A stretch of DNA of 11,033 bases, taken from the NCBI GenBank assembly GCA_030612565.1, contig JAUWNQ010000005.1:1-11033 (forward strand), given 5' to 3'. Source of the stretch: Candidatus Bipolaricaulota bacterium (GTDB lineage: Bacteria > Bipolaricaulota > Bipolaricaulia > UBA7950 > UBA9294). Below are positions 4,632-11,033 of the stretch, in pieces. The number at the start of each line of letters is the position of its first letter. The first letter of the stretch is position 1. The notes below the pieces were generated by a model that made no database searches, was not told the DNA's origin, and saw only the letters and a program-made list of their open reading frames with translations. The position numbers were made by a program, and so were the translations under genes.

Positions 4632-6530
4632 TTAAGAAGGCGGGGCGATCGCTTCTTCCCACTCGCAATAGCATTCGTTCAGGGTCTTCGTAAGTTGTGC
4701 GTGCTCTTCCCCCAGGGTGACGACCTCTGCCTGCTCGCCGTTGGCGCTCGCTTCGAGTAGCTCCTTTTCGATCTCGTGGAGCCGGGCTTCCGCTCGTTCG
4801 ATCGTCCCTTCGAGCGTATGGAGGACCTCCTTGCGTCTTCTCTCTTCGTACTTATCCTCTTTCTTCTTCGGCGTGGGGGACTTCTTGAGGCTGGAACGGG
4901 GCGCGGAGTTTGGGGTAGACCCCTTGACTTCCGGGAAGAGTTCGGCGTCGCGGCGTCTTCGATAAGTCCTATAATCGCTGGAGAAGCCCTGTAATCGGTG
5001 ATCGCGGATCTCCCAGATCTGCGTGGCCACCGATTCGAGTAGGGCACGGTCATGGGAGACAAGGATGATCGTCCCCTCGTAGGCGAGGAGAGCCTCCTCG
5101 AGGATCTCCTGGCTCTTAAGGTCGAGGTGGTTCGTCGGCTCGTCGAGAAGGATGAGGTTCCCCTCCACCAAGGAGAGGAGTGCGAGGGCGACGCGGCTCC
5201 GTTCCCCTCCGGAGAGGGCGGAGAGGTTCTTTGTGACTTCGTCACCAGAGAAAAGAAATCGACCGAGGAGGCCGCGCGCCTGCCCGATCGAGAGGTTTGA
5301 CCGGGAGAGGATCGCGTCGAGCACGCTCGATCGGCCGTGCAGCCCTTCCTGATTCTGCGTGTAGGTGACCCACCGCACACCGTGCCCGAGGCGGACCTTC
5401 CCGGATCGCGGAGGAATGCCGTTGGTAATCGTTTTAAGGAGGGTCGTCTTGCCGCACCCGTTCGCACCGATGATCGCTATTCGCTCCCCACGGGTGAGGA
5501 CAAGGTCGGGACATGCGACCAACAGCGTGTCGAACCCTACCTCCAGGTTCTCGATCGTGAGCACCTTCTTCCCGCTCGGCTCTCCCGCGGGGATCACGAG
5601 GGAGATCTGCTTTGCCGGCTGGGGGCGATCGATCTGCTCCTTCTCGATCCGCGCGAGTTTCCTCTCCCGGTCCTTTGCCTGGCGGTGTTTCTGCCCGGCG
5701 TGGTGGCGGCGGATGAACTCCTTGTGGATCTCGATCGTCTCCTGTTGTTTACTGTAGAGCCCCTCCTTACGAGCGGTCTCGGCCTCGCGCAGCAGTCGGG
5801 ACTGCGTGTATCCCCCGCGATATGAGGTGAACGCCTCGAACGCGATCTCCCAGGTGCGGTTGGTCACTTGGTCGAGCAGGTGCCGGTCGTGGGAGACGAG
5901 GATCAGCGCCCCAGGAAACTCGATCAGGGTCTCCTCCAGCCAATCGAGGGCGGCAAAATCGAGGTGATTGGTCGGCTCATCGAGGAGGAGGAGATCCGGT
6001 TCTTCCAGGAGGACGCGGGCGAGGGCGGCACGTGCTTCCGCGCCCCCGGAGAGGATATCCACCGGTTTATCGAACTCCTCGATCCGGAACCCGACCCCGA
6101 CAAGGACGGAGCGAATCTTAGCCTCGATCATGTACCCCCCGCGGCGTTCGAAGGTGTGGAGGAGTACGTCGTAACGGTGGAGAACCTCCGGGTCGCTCCC
6201 CTGCGCCATCTCATCCTCCAACCGGCGAAGGGTTCGTTCCATCTCCAGCAGGTCCAGGAACGGCTTGCGCATTGCCTGCACGAGGGTCTCTTCCCCAGCG
6301 AGGCGGGCGACCTGCGGAAGGTAGGCGATGCTCGTCTCGCTCGCACGATGGACGCCCCCTGCACTCGCTTCCTCCCATCCGGCAAGGATCGCAAGGAGGG
6401 TCGATTTACCGGTCCCGTTATCCCCGATGAGGGCAATCCGCTCCCCACGAGCGATCGCCACCGAGAACGGGGCAAAGAGGGTCTGTGCTCCGAACGACTT
6501 GGTTAGCTTCTCGATCTGAACGAGGGACAT
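4632..6530 (-). CDS. ABC-F family ATPase (Uup/YdiF-like ribosome-associated protein)
   Basis: This is a 632-residue soluble protein with two nucleotide-binding domains and no membrane segment. ABC-F proteins bind the ribosome near the E site and regulate or rescue translation; some give antibiotic protection. NBD1: Walker A GDNGTGKS 36-43, signature LSGGAEAR 160-167, Walker B LLLLDEPTNHLD ending at 191, switch SHD 213-215. The P-site-tRNA-interacting linker, ~245-310, is charged and helical (RRHHAGQKHRQAKDRERK). NBD2: Walker A GANGCGKT 355-362, LSGGERSR 439-446, Walker B DEPTNHLD 463-470, SHD 492-494. A basic stretch (540-560) leads to a C-terminal coiled coil (~560-628), as in Uup and YdiF. 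I chose ATG 6530 because MSLVQIEKLTKSFG is the usual family start; the 79 codons upstream are translated repeat DNA. No clear Shine-Dalgarno sequence precedes it. Which ABC-F subgroup it belongs to cannot be fixed by eye. Confidence 0.93.
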   Translation of the reverse strand: MSLVQIEKLTKSFGAQTLFAPFSVAIARGERIALIGDNGTGKSTLLAILAGWEEASAGGVHRASETSIAYLPQVARLAGEETLVQAMRKPFLDLLEMERTLRRLEDEMAQGSDPEVLHRYDVLLHTFERRGGYMIEAKIRSVLVGVGFRIEEFDKPVDILSGGAEARAALARVLLEEPDLLLLDEPTNHLDFAALDWLEETLIEFPGALILVSHDRHLLDQVTNRTWEIAFEAFTSYRGGYTQSRLLREAETARKEGLYSKQQETIEIHKEFIRRHHAGQKHRQAKDRERKLARIEKEQIDRPQPAKQISLVIPAGEPSGKKVLTIENLEVGFDTLLVACPDLVLTRGERIAIIGANGCGKTTLLKTITNGIPPRSGKVRLGHGVRWVTYTQNQEGLHGRSSVLDAILSRSNLSIGQARGLLGRFLFSGDEVTKNLSALSGGERSRVALALLSLVEGNLILLDEPTNHLDLKSQEILEEALLAYEGTIILVSHDRALLESVATQIWEIRDHRLQGFSSDYRTYRRRRDAELFPEVKGSTPNSAPRSSLKKSPTPKKKEDKYEERRRKEVLHTLEGTIERAEARLHEIEKELLEASANGEQAEVVTLGEEHAQLTKTLNECYCEWEEAIAPPS

Positions 6531-6548
6531 GGTCGTACGATGGTACGA

Positions 6549-6638
6549 GAAGGGAGCAGGAAGGGAAAGGGGGCGAGGGAGACGTGGGGAGAGGGAGACG
6601 CGGGGACACGGGGACACGGGGAGAGGGGGAGGGAGCGA
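6549..6638 (+). repeat. G-rich low-complexity tract beside palindrome copy 3
   Basis: This is a nearly pure purine tract with repeated runs of 3-5 G and tandem GGGGACAC units (6603-6618). It shares words with the tract at 67-158. It could form G-quadruplexes on the + strand. It occupies the leader side of the ABC-F gene, so in the ABC-F transcript it would be C-rich. Confidence 0.75.
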
Positions 6639-6725
6639 GGGGTCTGATGTTGTTTCTTGCGTGGAAGTCGGCAGGACTCTTCTTCTGGGGAGAACTAGGC
6701 CATGCAAGAAACAAGGTCTGACCCC
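6639..6725 (+). repeat. Palindromic element, copy 3 (87 bp)
   Basis: This copy has the same architecture as copy 1, with left arm GGGGTCTGATGTTGTTTCTT and right arm AAGAAACAAGGTCTGACCCC. It differs from copy 4 at only three positions across 87 bp and has the same orientation. It lies between the divergent ABC-F and AmrS genes, so it is in an upstream region rather than at a gene end. Confidence 0.88.
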
Positions 6726-6755
6726 GGACTCCGCGGGAAGAGGAATCGGATTGCT

Positions 6756-6784
6756 TTGTAGTTGCAAGCAAAGTGTGCTAGCAT
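6756..6784 (+). promoter_or_regulatory. Possible promoter of the AmrS gene
   Basis: TTGTAG (6756-6761) and TAGCAT (6779-6784), 17 bp apart, each match the sigma-70-type consensus at four of six bases. Transcription would begin close to 6791, giving a very short or absent leader before ATG 6800. An overlapping short inverted repeat, TTGCTT/AAGCAA (6751-6756 and 6766-6771), could be an operator. Weak evidence. Confidence 0.25.
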
Positions 6785-6799
6785 GAGGCGGTGATCTCT

Positions 6800-7819
6800 A
6801 TGAAGGAGGCGATGCTCTACGAGAGGATTGGGGATGGTCGCGTCCGCTGCAACCTCTGTTCGCACCGCTGCTTGATCGCGGAGGGAGAGCGAGGCTTCTG
6901 CCACGTGCGGGTGAACAAGGGGGGAAGGCTCTACACAGCAGTCTACGGGCGGGTTGTCTCCCAGAGTGTCGATCCGATCGAGAAGAAGCCGCTCTTTCAC
7001 TTCCTCCCTGGGACCCGGGCCTACTCGGTCGCCACAATGGGGTGCAACTTCACCTGCTCCTACTGCCAGAACCATACGATCTCGCAGTACCCGCGCGAAC
7101 ACGGCGGCCAAATCCTTGGCGATGAGGTCTCTCCCGGCGAGATCGTCGCTGCGGCCGTGGAGAGCGGGTGCGAGACGATTGCCTACACGTACACCGAACC
7201 GACCGTCTTCTTCGAGTACGCCCTCGATACCGCCCGCCTCGCGCGCGCCAAGGGGTTGAGAAATATCTTCGTCTCCAACGGGTACATGACCCCAGAGGCG
7301 ATCGAGGCGATCGCCCCCTACCTCGACGGGATCAACATCGATCTGAAGGGGATCTCGGACGACTTTTACCACAAGGTGGCTGGTGGGAACCTTCGCCCGG
7401 TCCTCCATTCGATCGAACGATTCTTCCTCGCCGGGGTGTGGGTAGAGGTGACGACCCTCCTCATCCCGGGATTGAACGATAGCCCACAGGCGCTGCGCTG
7501 GACGGCCGAGGCGATCCGCGGGGTCTCGCCCGTGATCCCCTGGCACATCAGCCGGTTCTATCCCGCCTACCGCATGCTCGACCGTCCGCCAACCCCGGTC
7601 GCCACGCTAGAGGAGGCGCAGAGGATCGGAGAGGAGGTCGGGCTTAGCTACGTCTATATGGGGAACGTTCCCGGCCAGGGGGAGGATACCCACTGCCCGT
7701 CCTGCGGAGAGGTGGTCGTGAAGCGCCGTGGTTTCTTGGTGCGCACAAACTCTCTCCAAGAAGGACACTGCCCCTCCTGCGGTGCCGAGATCGACGGGGT
7801 CTGGTTCGTCACCGCGTGA
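6800..7819 (+). CDS. amrS: AmmeMemoRadiSam system radical SAM enzyme
   Basis: This is a 339-residue cytoplasmic radical SAM protein of the PflA-like group that co-occurs with Memo and AMMECR1 proteins; its substrate is not known. An N-terminal cysteine cluster CNLCSHRC with a further Cys in RGFC (Cys17, 20, 24, 34) precedes VDPIEKKPLFHFLPG. The radical SAM motif is Cys82, Cys86, Cys89 (GCNFTCSYCQN). The barrel shows YTYTEPTVFFEY, FVSNGYMTPEA, INIDLKG and LIPGLND. HISRFYPAYRM is followed by a C-terminal zinc ribbon with CPSCG at 299-303 and again at 324-328. ATG 6800 gives the family-like start MKEAMLYERIGDG. GTG 6791, three codons earlier, is an alternative; GAGG at 6785-6788 is too close to it and 11 nt from ATG 6800. 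Neither a Memo nor an AMMECR1 gene is in the window. The gene is flanked by direct copies 3 and 4 of the palindromic element. Confidence 0.95.
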   Translation: MKEAMLYERIGDGRVRCNLCSHRCLIAEGERGFCHVRVNKGGRLYTAVYGRVVSQSVDPIEKKPLFHFLPGTRAYSVATMGCNFTCSYCQNHTISQYPREHGGQILGDEVSPGEIVAAAVESGCETIAYTYTEPTVFFEYALDTARLARAKGLRNIFVSNGYMTPEAIEAIAPYLDGINIDLKGISDDFYHKVAGGNLRPVLHSIERFFLAGVWVEVTTLLIPGLNDSPQALRWTAEAIRGVSPVIPWHISRFYPAYRMLDRPPTPVATLEEAQRIGEEVGLSYVYMGNVPGQGEDTHCPSCGEVVVKRRGFLVRTNSLQEGHCPSCGAEIDGVWFVTA

Positions 7820-7838
7820 CACAGGGACGCGAAGGCAA

Positions 7839-7925
7839 GGGGTCTGACGTTGTTTCTTGCGTGGAGGTCGGCAGGTCTCTTCTTCTGGGGAGAACTAGGC
7901 CATGCAAGAAACAAGGTCTGACCCC
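7839..7925 (+). repeat. Palindromic element, copy 4 (87 bp)
   Basis: The left arm is GGGGTCTGACGTTGTTTCTT and the right arm AAGAAACAAGGTCTGACCCC. It is nearly identical to copy 3 and in the same orientation, starting 19 bp after the amrS stop. It lies between convergent amrS and tsaE, so the stem may mark the transcript ends, although no T-run follows. Confidence 0.88.
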
Positions 7926-8077
7926 AGGCTCCGGGAGGGGGAGACGCGAAGAGGGGGGACGCGGGGACGCACGCCAGGCAGACAGGTCTTTGCGTTCTCT
8001 GCGTCTTTGCGAGAGAATGCTTTTGTTCTTTCTCACCACTTACTACTTACCACTTACCACTTACCACTCATCACCCG
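7926..8077. repeat. Intergenic low-complexity region: G-rich tract, CTTTGCG repeats, heptamer array
   Basis: After palindrome copy 4 comes a short G-rich tract (about 7934-7970). Next is a segment where CTTTGCG occurs twice, 10 bp apart, around TTCTCTGCGT. Last is a 7-bp tandem array at 8035-8069: ACCACTT, ACTACTT, ACCACTT twice, ACCACTC. The array ends 8 bp from the tsaE stop. I see no gene here. The three repeat types side by side suggest a site where short repeats accumulate. Confidence 0.7.
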
Positions 8078-8497
8078 TCACTGTGTGATTCGTACCCGTC
8101 GTGCCCCATCGTCGAAAAGGTCGATCTGGATCAGGATATCGCTCACCTCAACGATCCCCTCCACCCGTGTCGGCCACTCGACCGCACTCACTCCGCTCTC
8201 AGGGGGAAGTAGCTGATCGAGACCGACCTCGGCGAGTTCCGCAAGGGAAGAGACCCGATAGGCATCGAGGTGATGGAGGGTGAGGCGCCCATGGTACTCA
8301 CGGGCGAGGAGATAACTCGGGGAAACGACGACCTGCGTGATGAGGAGCCCCTTGGCGATCCCTTTGACGAGGGTGGTCTTCCCCGATCCTAACGGACCGA
8401 CGAGTGAGATAAGGGTCCCATCGGTGAGGGCTGTGGCGAGATCGATTCCGATCTCCTCCATTTCCCCCGCGCTACGAGCGATGATCGTCTTATCCAT
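8078..8497 (-). CDS. tsaE: tRNA threonylcarbamoyladenosine biosynthesis ATPase TsaE
   Basis: TsaE is the P-loop ATPase that, with TsaB and TsaD, supports formation of t6A37 on ANN-decoding tRNAs in bacteria. The 139-residue length is close to the usual ~150. The Walker A motif is GPLGSGKT at 34-41. SPSYLL at 59-64 corresponds to the family SPTF segment. HLDAYR at 76-81 carries the conserved Asp (Asp78), and EWP at 107-109 the conserved Glu-Trp. The ATG at 8497 is three bases after the pheT stop on the same strand, without a strong Shine-Dalgarno sequence, so translational coupling to pheT is likely. No tsaB or tsaD is in view. A heptamer repeat array begins directly downstream of its stop. 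Confidence 0.95.
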   Translation of the reverse strand: MDKTIIARSAGEMEEIGIDLATALTDGTLISLVGPLGSGKTTLVKGIAKGLLITQVVVSPSYLLAREYHGRLTLHHLDAYRVSSLAELAEVGLDQLLPPESGVSAVEWPTRVEGIVEVSDILIQIDLFDDGARRVRITQ

Positions 8498-8500
8498 ACT

Positions 8501-10873
8501 CTAGACCCGCAACGTAACGCCGAGCTTGGCAAGGCGCTTCTCCACACGCGCGATCGCCTTGCCGATCTCCATATCGGTCAGGGTCCGGTTCGATGCCCGC
8601 AGGGCGAGCTCGTAGGTGAGGCTCTTGTGCCCCTTTTTCACCTGTTCTCCCTGGTAGAGGTCGTAGAGGAGGACCCGCTCGACCGTCTTCTCGGCGCGGA
8701 TAGCCTCGCGCACCCTCTCCTCGGGAATATCGATCGGCGCCAGCAACGAGAGGTCCCGCTTGGAAGCGGGAAAACGCGGAAGGGGCTGAAAGGCCTGCGC
8801 CATCATCCCCTTATCCCTGGCCCTATCAAGGTCGATCTCGAAGACGATCACCTGCGAGGAGATGGAGAGTTTCGCTCCGATCTCCGGGGCAAGCTCTCCG
8901 AAGAGGCCGATCCTCTCGCCCTCGCAGACGATCCTTCCGCCACGACCGGGGTGGAGGAACGAGGGGAGATCTTCAGAGACGATCTCGACCCTGCTCAGGT
9001 GCAGTCCTGCCAGGAGGTCGGTAAGGATTCCCTTGGCCAAGGAGATGTCGACCTCCTCCTTTCCGCGCAGGGGAATCCCTGTCCGGCCGAACAGGGCCAC
9101 GGCGAGGGCTTCCCCCTCGCCGCGGGTTCGGGAGAAGACCCGCCCCACCTCGAAGAGCATCCCCCCGTCGACACCCTGGTTGAGGTTCGTCTCGACTACC
9201 GCCAGTATTCCCGGCAACAGGCTCCCGCGCATGGCTCCCTGTCCGGAGATCATCGGGTTGCGCACGGTCACGAGATCCTCATCGGAAAGAGAGAGGGCGC
9301 GCCGCCAGCCCTCCTTGTCGAACCCATCGGTGATTATCTCGTTTACGCCGAGGCCGGTGAGGATCTCCCGCACACGGTCCTTGTACAGTTCCATCGGGTC
9401 TTTCTTCCCCATGTGCATGACGGCACGTGGGGGCGTGGAGGGGAACCGGTCGTACCCGTAGATCCGGCCGATCTCTTCGATCAGATCGACCTCGCGTACG
9501 AGATCGCCGCGGAAGCTGGGGATCGTCGCCACGAGATCTTCCCCTTCCTCGGCCGTTTCGATCTCCAATCTTCTGAGGATATCCCGTATTGTCTCGCACG
9601 AGGGATCGATCCCGAGGAGGGCGTTCGCCCGTGCCGGTCTGAGGCGAAGGGTCTTCTTCGCCCGCGCGCTGGGGGTGGTATCGACCAGGCCCTGGTGAAC
9701 CTGGCATCCTGTCAGTCCCTGAAGGAGGTGTGCGGTGCGGGCGGCGGCAAGGGGTGCCCCCTGGGGGTCGACACGGTGTTCGAACCGGTGCGATGCCTCG
9801 CTGCACAGCCCGATCGAGCGGGAGGAGCGACGAATTCTCATCGGGTCGAACGCCGCCGATTCCAGGAGGATCCGTGTGGTCGTGGGACTGATCTCGCTTC
9901 GCTCCCCACCCATCACCCCGGCGATCGCCAGTCCGCCCTTTGAATCGGTGATCATCAACACCTCTTCCGAGAGCTCGCGGTCGACCTTGTCGAGGGTGCG
10001 GAAATTCTCCCCTTTTTGGGCACGGCAAACGACGATCGGCCCATCGATGAGGTCGGCGTCGAACGGGTGCAACGGCTGGCCGAGTTCGAGCATCACGTAG
10101 TTCGTCAGATCGACCACGTTCGAGAGGGGGCGCATCCCTGCCTTCAGCAGGCGATGCTGCATCCACAGAGGGGAGGGAGCGACGGTGATCCCACTCATCA
10201 GGCTGGCAGTATAGCGCGGGGTATCGTTCTCGTCCCTCACCTCGACCGAGACGCTCTCTGCGGTAGAGGGCAGGGTCTCGTGCACGCTGGTATCGAGCGG
10301 CTTCAACGGCCTCCTGGTGATTGCCGCCACCTCGCGGGCGATCCCGTAGATCCCCATGCAGTCGGGGCGGTTCGAGGTCACCTTGATGTCAAGGATGATA
10401 TCGTCGTACTCGAGGAGGTCGTTGAGATCGGTTCCCAGGGTGAAATTCAGGGTGGGGTCGAAGTTCCAGATCCCGCTCGAATGCTCCTCCAGGCCAAGCT
10501 CCTCCTTGGAGCATATCATCCCCTGCGAGACCACCCCGCGAAGCTTCCTCTCCGTGATCTTAAATCCACCAGGGAGCTCTCCCCCGACCGTGATCACCGG
10601 GACGAGCGCATCGGCAACGACGTTCGCCGCCCCGCAGATTACTTTCACCTCTTCTTTTCCGAGGTCGAGGCGGCAGAGGGAGAGGTGGTCGGAGTCTGGG
10701 TGGGGACGATGGTCGATGACCCGCCCGACCACGGCCTTGGCGAGCCTCCCTGTATAGGCAATCCCCTCGACTTCGAGACCGGCTAGGGTGAGGCGTTCGG
10801 CGAGATTGAGAACCTCTTCCTTGCTCACCCCGATATCGACGTACTCAGCAAGCCAGCGGCACGGGACCTTCAT
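8501..10873 (-). CDS. pheT: Phenylalanine--tRNA ligase beta subunit
   Basis: PheT is the beta subunit of the cytoplasmic alpha2-beta2 enzyme that charges tRNA-Phe; it recognises the tRNA and carries the editing site. The 790-residue length is normal for the bacterial form. Domains in order: N-terminal MKVPCRWLAEYVDI; tRNA-binding OB fold ~40-150 (HPDSDHLSLCRLDLG, CGAANV, GVVSQGMICS); DIKVTSNRPDCMGIYGIARE; the B3/B4 editing domain ~210-385 (NYVMLELGQPLHPFD, GVMGGERSEI, EASHRFEHRVDP); B5 ~405-475; a catalytic-like core; and the C-terminal FDX-ACB anticodon-binding domain ~697-790 (FPASKRDLSLL, GHKSLTYELALRA). ATG 10873 has GGAGG six bases upstream. pheS, normally just upstream, is not recognisable in the remaining 160 bp. 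tsaE follows after 3 bp. Confidence 0.97.
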   Translation of the reverse strand: MKVPCRWLAEYVDIGVSKEEVLNLAERLTLAGLEVEGIAYTGRLAKAVVGRVIDHRPHPDSDHLSLCRLDLGKEEVKVICGAANVVADALVPVITVGGELPGGFKITERKLRGVVSQGMICSKEELGLEEHSSGIWNFDPTLNFTLGTDLNDLLEYDDIILDIKVTSNRPDCMGIYGIAREVAAITRRPLKPLDTSVHETLPSTAESVSVEVRDENDTPRYTASLMSGITVAPSPLWMQHRLLKAGMRPLSNVVDLTNYVMLELGQPLHPFDADLIDGPIVVCRAQKGENFRTLDKVDRELSEEVLMITDSKGGLAIAGVMGGERSEISPTTTRILLESAAFDPMRIRRSSRSIGLCSEASHRFEHRVDPQGAPLAAARTAHLLQGLTGCQVHQGLVDTTPSARAKKTLRLRPARANALLGIDPSCETIRDILRRLEIETAEEGEDLVATIPSFRGDLVREVDLIEEIGRIYGYDRFPSTPPRAVMHMGKKDPMELYKDRVREILTGLGVNEIITDGFDKEGWRRALSLSDEDLVTVRNPMISGQGAMRGSLLPGILAVVETNLNQGVDGGMLFEVGRVFSRTRGEGEALAVALFGRTGIPLRGKEEVDISLAKGILTDLLAGLHLSRVEIVSEDLPSFLHPGRGGRIVCEGERIGLFGELAPEIGAKLSISSQVIVFEIDLDRARDKGMMAQAFQPLPRFPASKRDLSLLAPIDIPEERVREAIRAEKTVERVLLYDLYQGEQVKKGHKSLTYELALRASNRTLTDMEIGKAIARVEKRLAKLGVTLRV

Positions 10874-10879
10874 AAAGAG

Positions 10880-10884
10880 CCTCC
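10880..10884 (-). promoter_or_regulatory. pheT ribosome-binding site partly inside a hairpin
   Basis: GGAGG on the - strand lies six bases before ATG 10873. Four of its five bases are the end of the 20-bp hairpin arm at 10881-10900, so the folded leader would hide it from the ribosome. Confidence 0.6.
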
Positions 10885-10924
10885 GCTTTCCTCCCCCCAG
10901 CTTGCTGGGGGGAGGAAAGCGGAG
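10881..10924 (-). repeat. Perfect 20-bp hairpin in the pheT leader
   Basis: The arms CTCCGCTTTCCTCCCCCCAG (10881-10900) and its exact complement (10905-10924) enclose a 4-base loop. It is immediately upstream of the pheT start codon and has no T-run, so it is not a standard intrinsic terminator. It could regulate pheT translation, block read-through, or be a dispersed palindromic repeat. Confidence 0.85.
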
Positions 10925-10942
10925 ATTCGCCGCAGGCGAATC
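10924..10942. repeat. Small palindrome adjoining the pheT leader hairpin
   Basis: GATTCGCC and GGCGAATC, perfect 8-bp arms around a GCA loop, begin at the last base of the larger hairpin. Confidence 0.65.
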
Positions 10943-10994
10943 AGCTTGTTGTTCGTACTGGCTACATGAGTTCTCTCAGGAATAAACCCCAGAA

Positions 10995-11015
10995 CGTCGG
11001 AGACCAGCTCCGACG
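10995..11015. repeat. Palindrome CGTCGGAG-N5-CTCCGACG
   Basis: These are perfect 8-bp arms around ACCAG, the third palindrome in 135 bp upstream of pheT. Its form is typical of dispersed REP-like sequences. No coding function is seen around it. Confidence 0.65.
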
Positions 11016-11033
11016 CTACGAAAAGATTGATGT

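Noticed and set aside
6639..6725. Intrinsic transcription terminators at the palindromic elements
   Set aside because: No T-run follows the stems in either direction, one copy is in an upstream region, and one is inside murE. An effect on termination remains possible but is not shown.
6531..6767. N-terminal extension of the ABC-F protein to 711 residues
   Set aside because: The extra 79 codons translate palindrome copy 3 and the G-rich tract as Pro/Ser/Leu-rich sequence, while the family start is MSLVQIEKL at 6530.
6695..7546. Long - strand frame (283 codons) opposite amrS
   Set aside because: Antisense shadow of a high-GC gene; its protein has no recognisable family features and amrS on the other strand is clear.
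6639..7925. Composite transposon carrying amrS
   Set aside because: No transposase or integrase is present, and clear target duplications are not visible around copies 3 and 4.
2590..9928. Cyanobacterial origin from the HIP1-like octamers
   Set aside because: The motif alone is not enough; part is explained by Ala-Ile-Ala codons and no cyanobacterial gene marker is present.
8627..9943. 438-codon + strand frame opposite pheT
   Set aside because: Antisense shadow; pheT is unambiguous across the whole interval.
10870..11033. Open - strand frame ending at a TGA that overlaps the pheT ATG
   Set aside because: About 54 codons, running through three palindromes, with no similarity to the PheS C-terminus; most likely chance openness.

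Overview
The window is bacterial chromosomal DNA of fairly high GC content. It carries housekeeping genes: murE for peptidoglycan, bacterial-type pheT, tsaE for tRNA t6A, and an ABC-F translation factor. Between them lie two radical-SAM genes, an MmcQ/YjbR protein and an alpha/beta hydrolase. The gene set shows a bacterium but not a phylum. An uncultured, probably anaerobic candidate-phylum lineage would fit (two Fe-S radical-SAM enzymes, a diverged repeat-rich genome), but that is a guess.

Layout. 1-240: 3' end of an unidentified + strand gene whose tail is repeat DNA. 159-460: a palindromic element and arrays of 8-bp repeats that run into the 5' end of murE. About 390-1973: murE (+), with a second palindromic element inserted in frame. 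1981-2787: alpha/beta hydrolase (-), convergent with murE. 2788-3158: gap with no clear gene. 3159-4028: SPL-family radical SAM protein (-), divergent from mmcQ/yjbR (+, 4141-4503), whose stop lies in another octamer array. 4632-6530: ABC-F ATPase (-). 6531-6790: G-rich tract and third palindromic element. 6800-7819: AmmeMemoRadiSam radical SAM enzyme AmrS (+). 7820-8077: fourth palindromic element, G-rich tract and a heptamer array. 8078-10873: pheT-tsaE operon (-), preceded by three consecutive palindromes (10881-11015).

The main feature is not one gene but the way short palindromic and tandem repeats sit at, and inside, gene borders. An ~87-bp imperfect palindrome occurs four times. Three copies are at or between gene ends; one is inside murE, where it adds about 28 residues with no frameshift or stop. 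A different palindrome adds about 16 residues to the hydrolase near the expected catalytic-acid loop. Octamer arrays supply the mmcQ stop codon and occupy the murE N-terminus, which has no ordinary start codon in frame. This resembles the protein-coding palindromic elements known from Rickettsia, apparently in an unrelated lineage.

Functional links are modest. PheT charges tRNA-Phe and TsaE supports t6A modification of ANN-decoding tRNAs, so the pheT-tsaE pair is a translation operon; the ABC-F protein also probably acts on the ribosome. MurE is separated from any other cell-wall gene in view, so the usual division/cell-wall cluster is broken just downstream of it.
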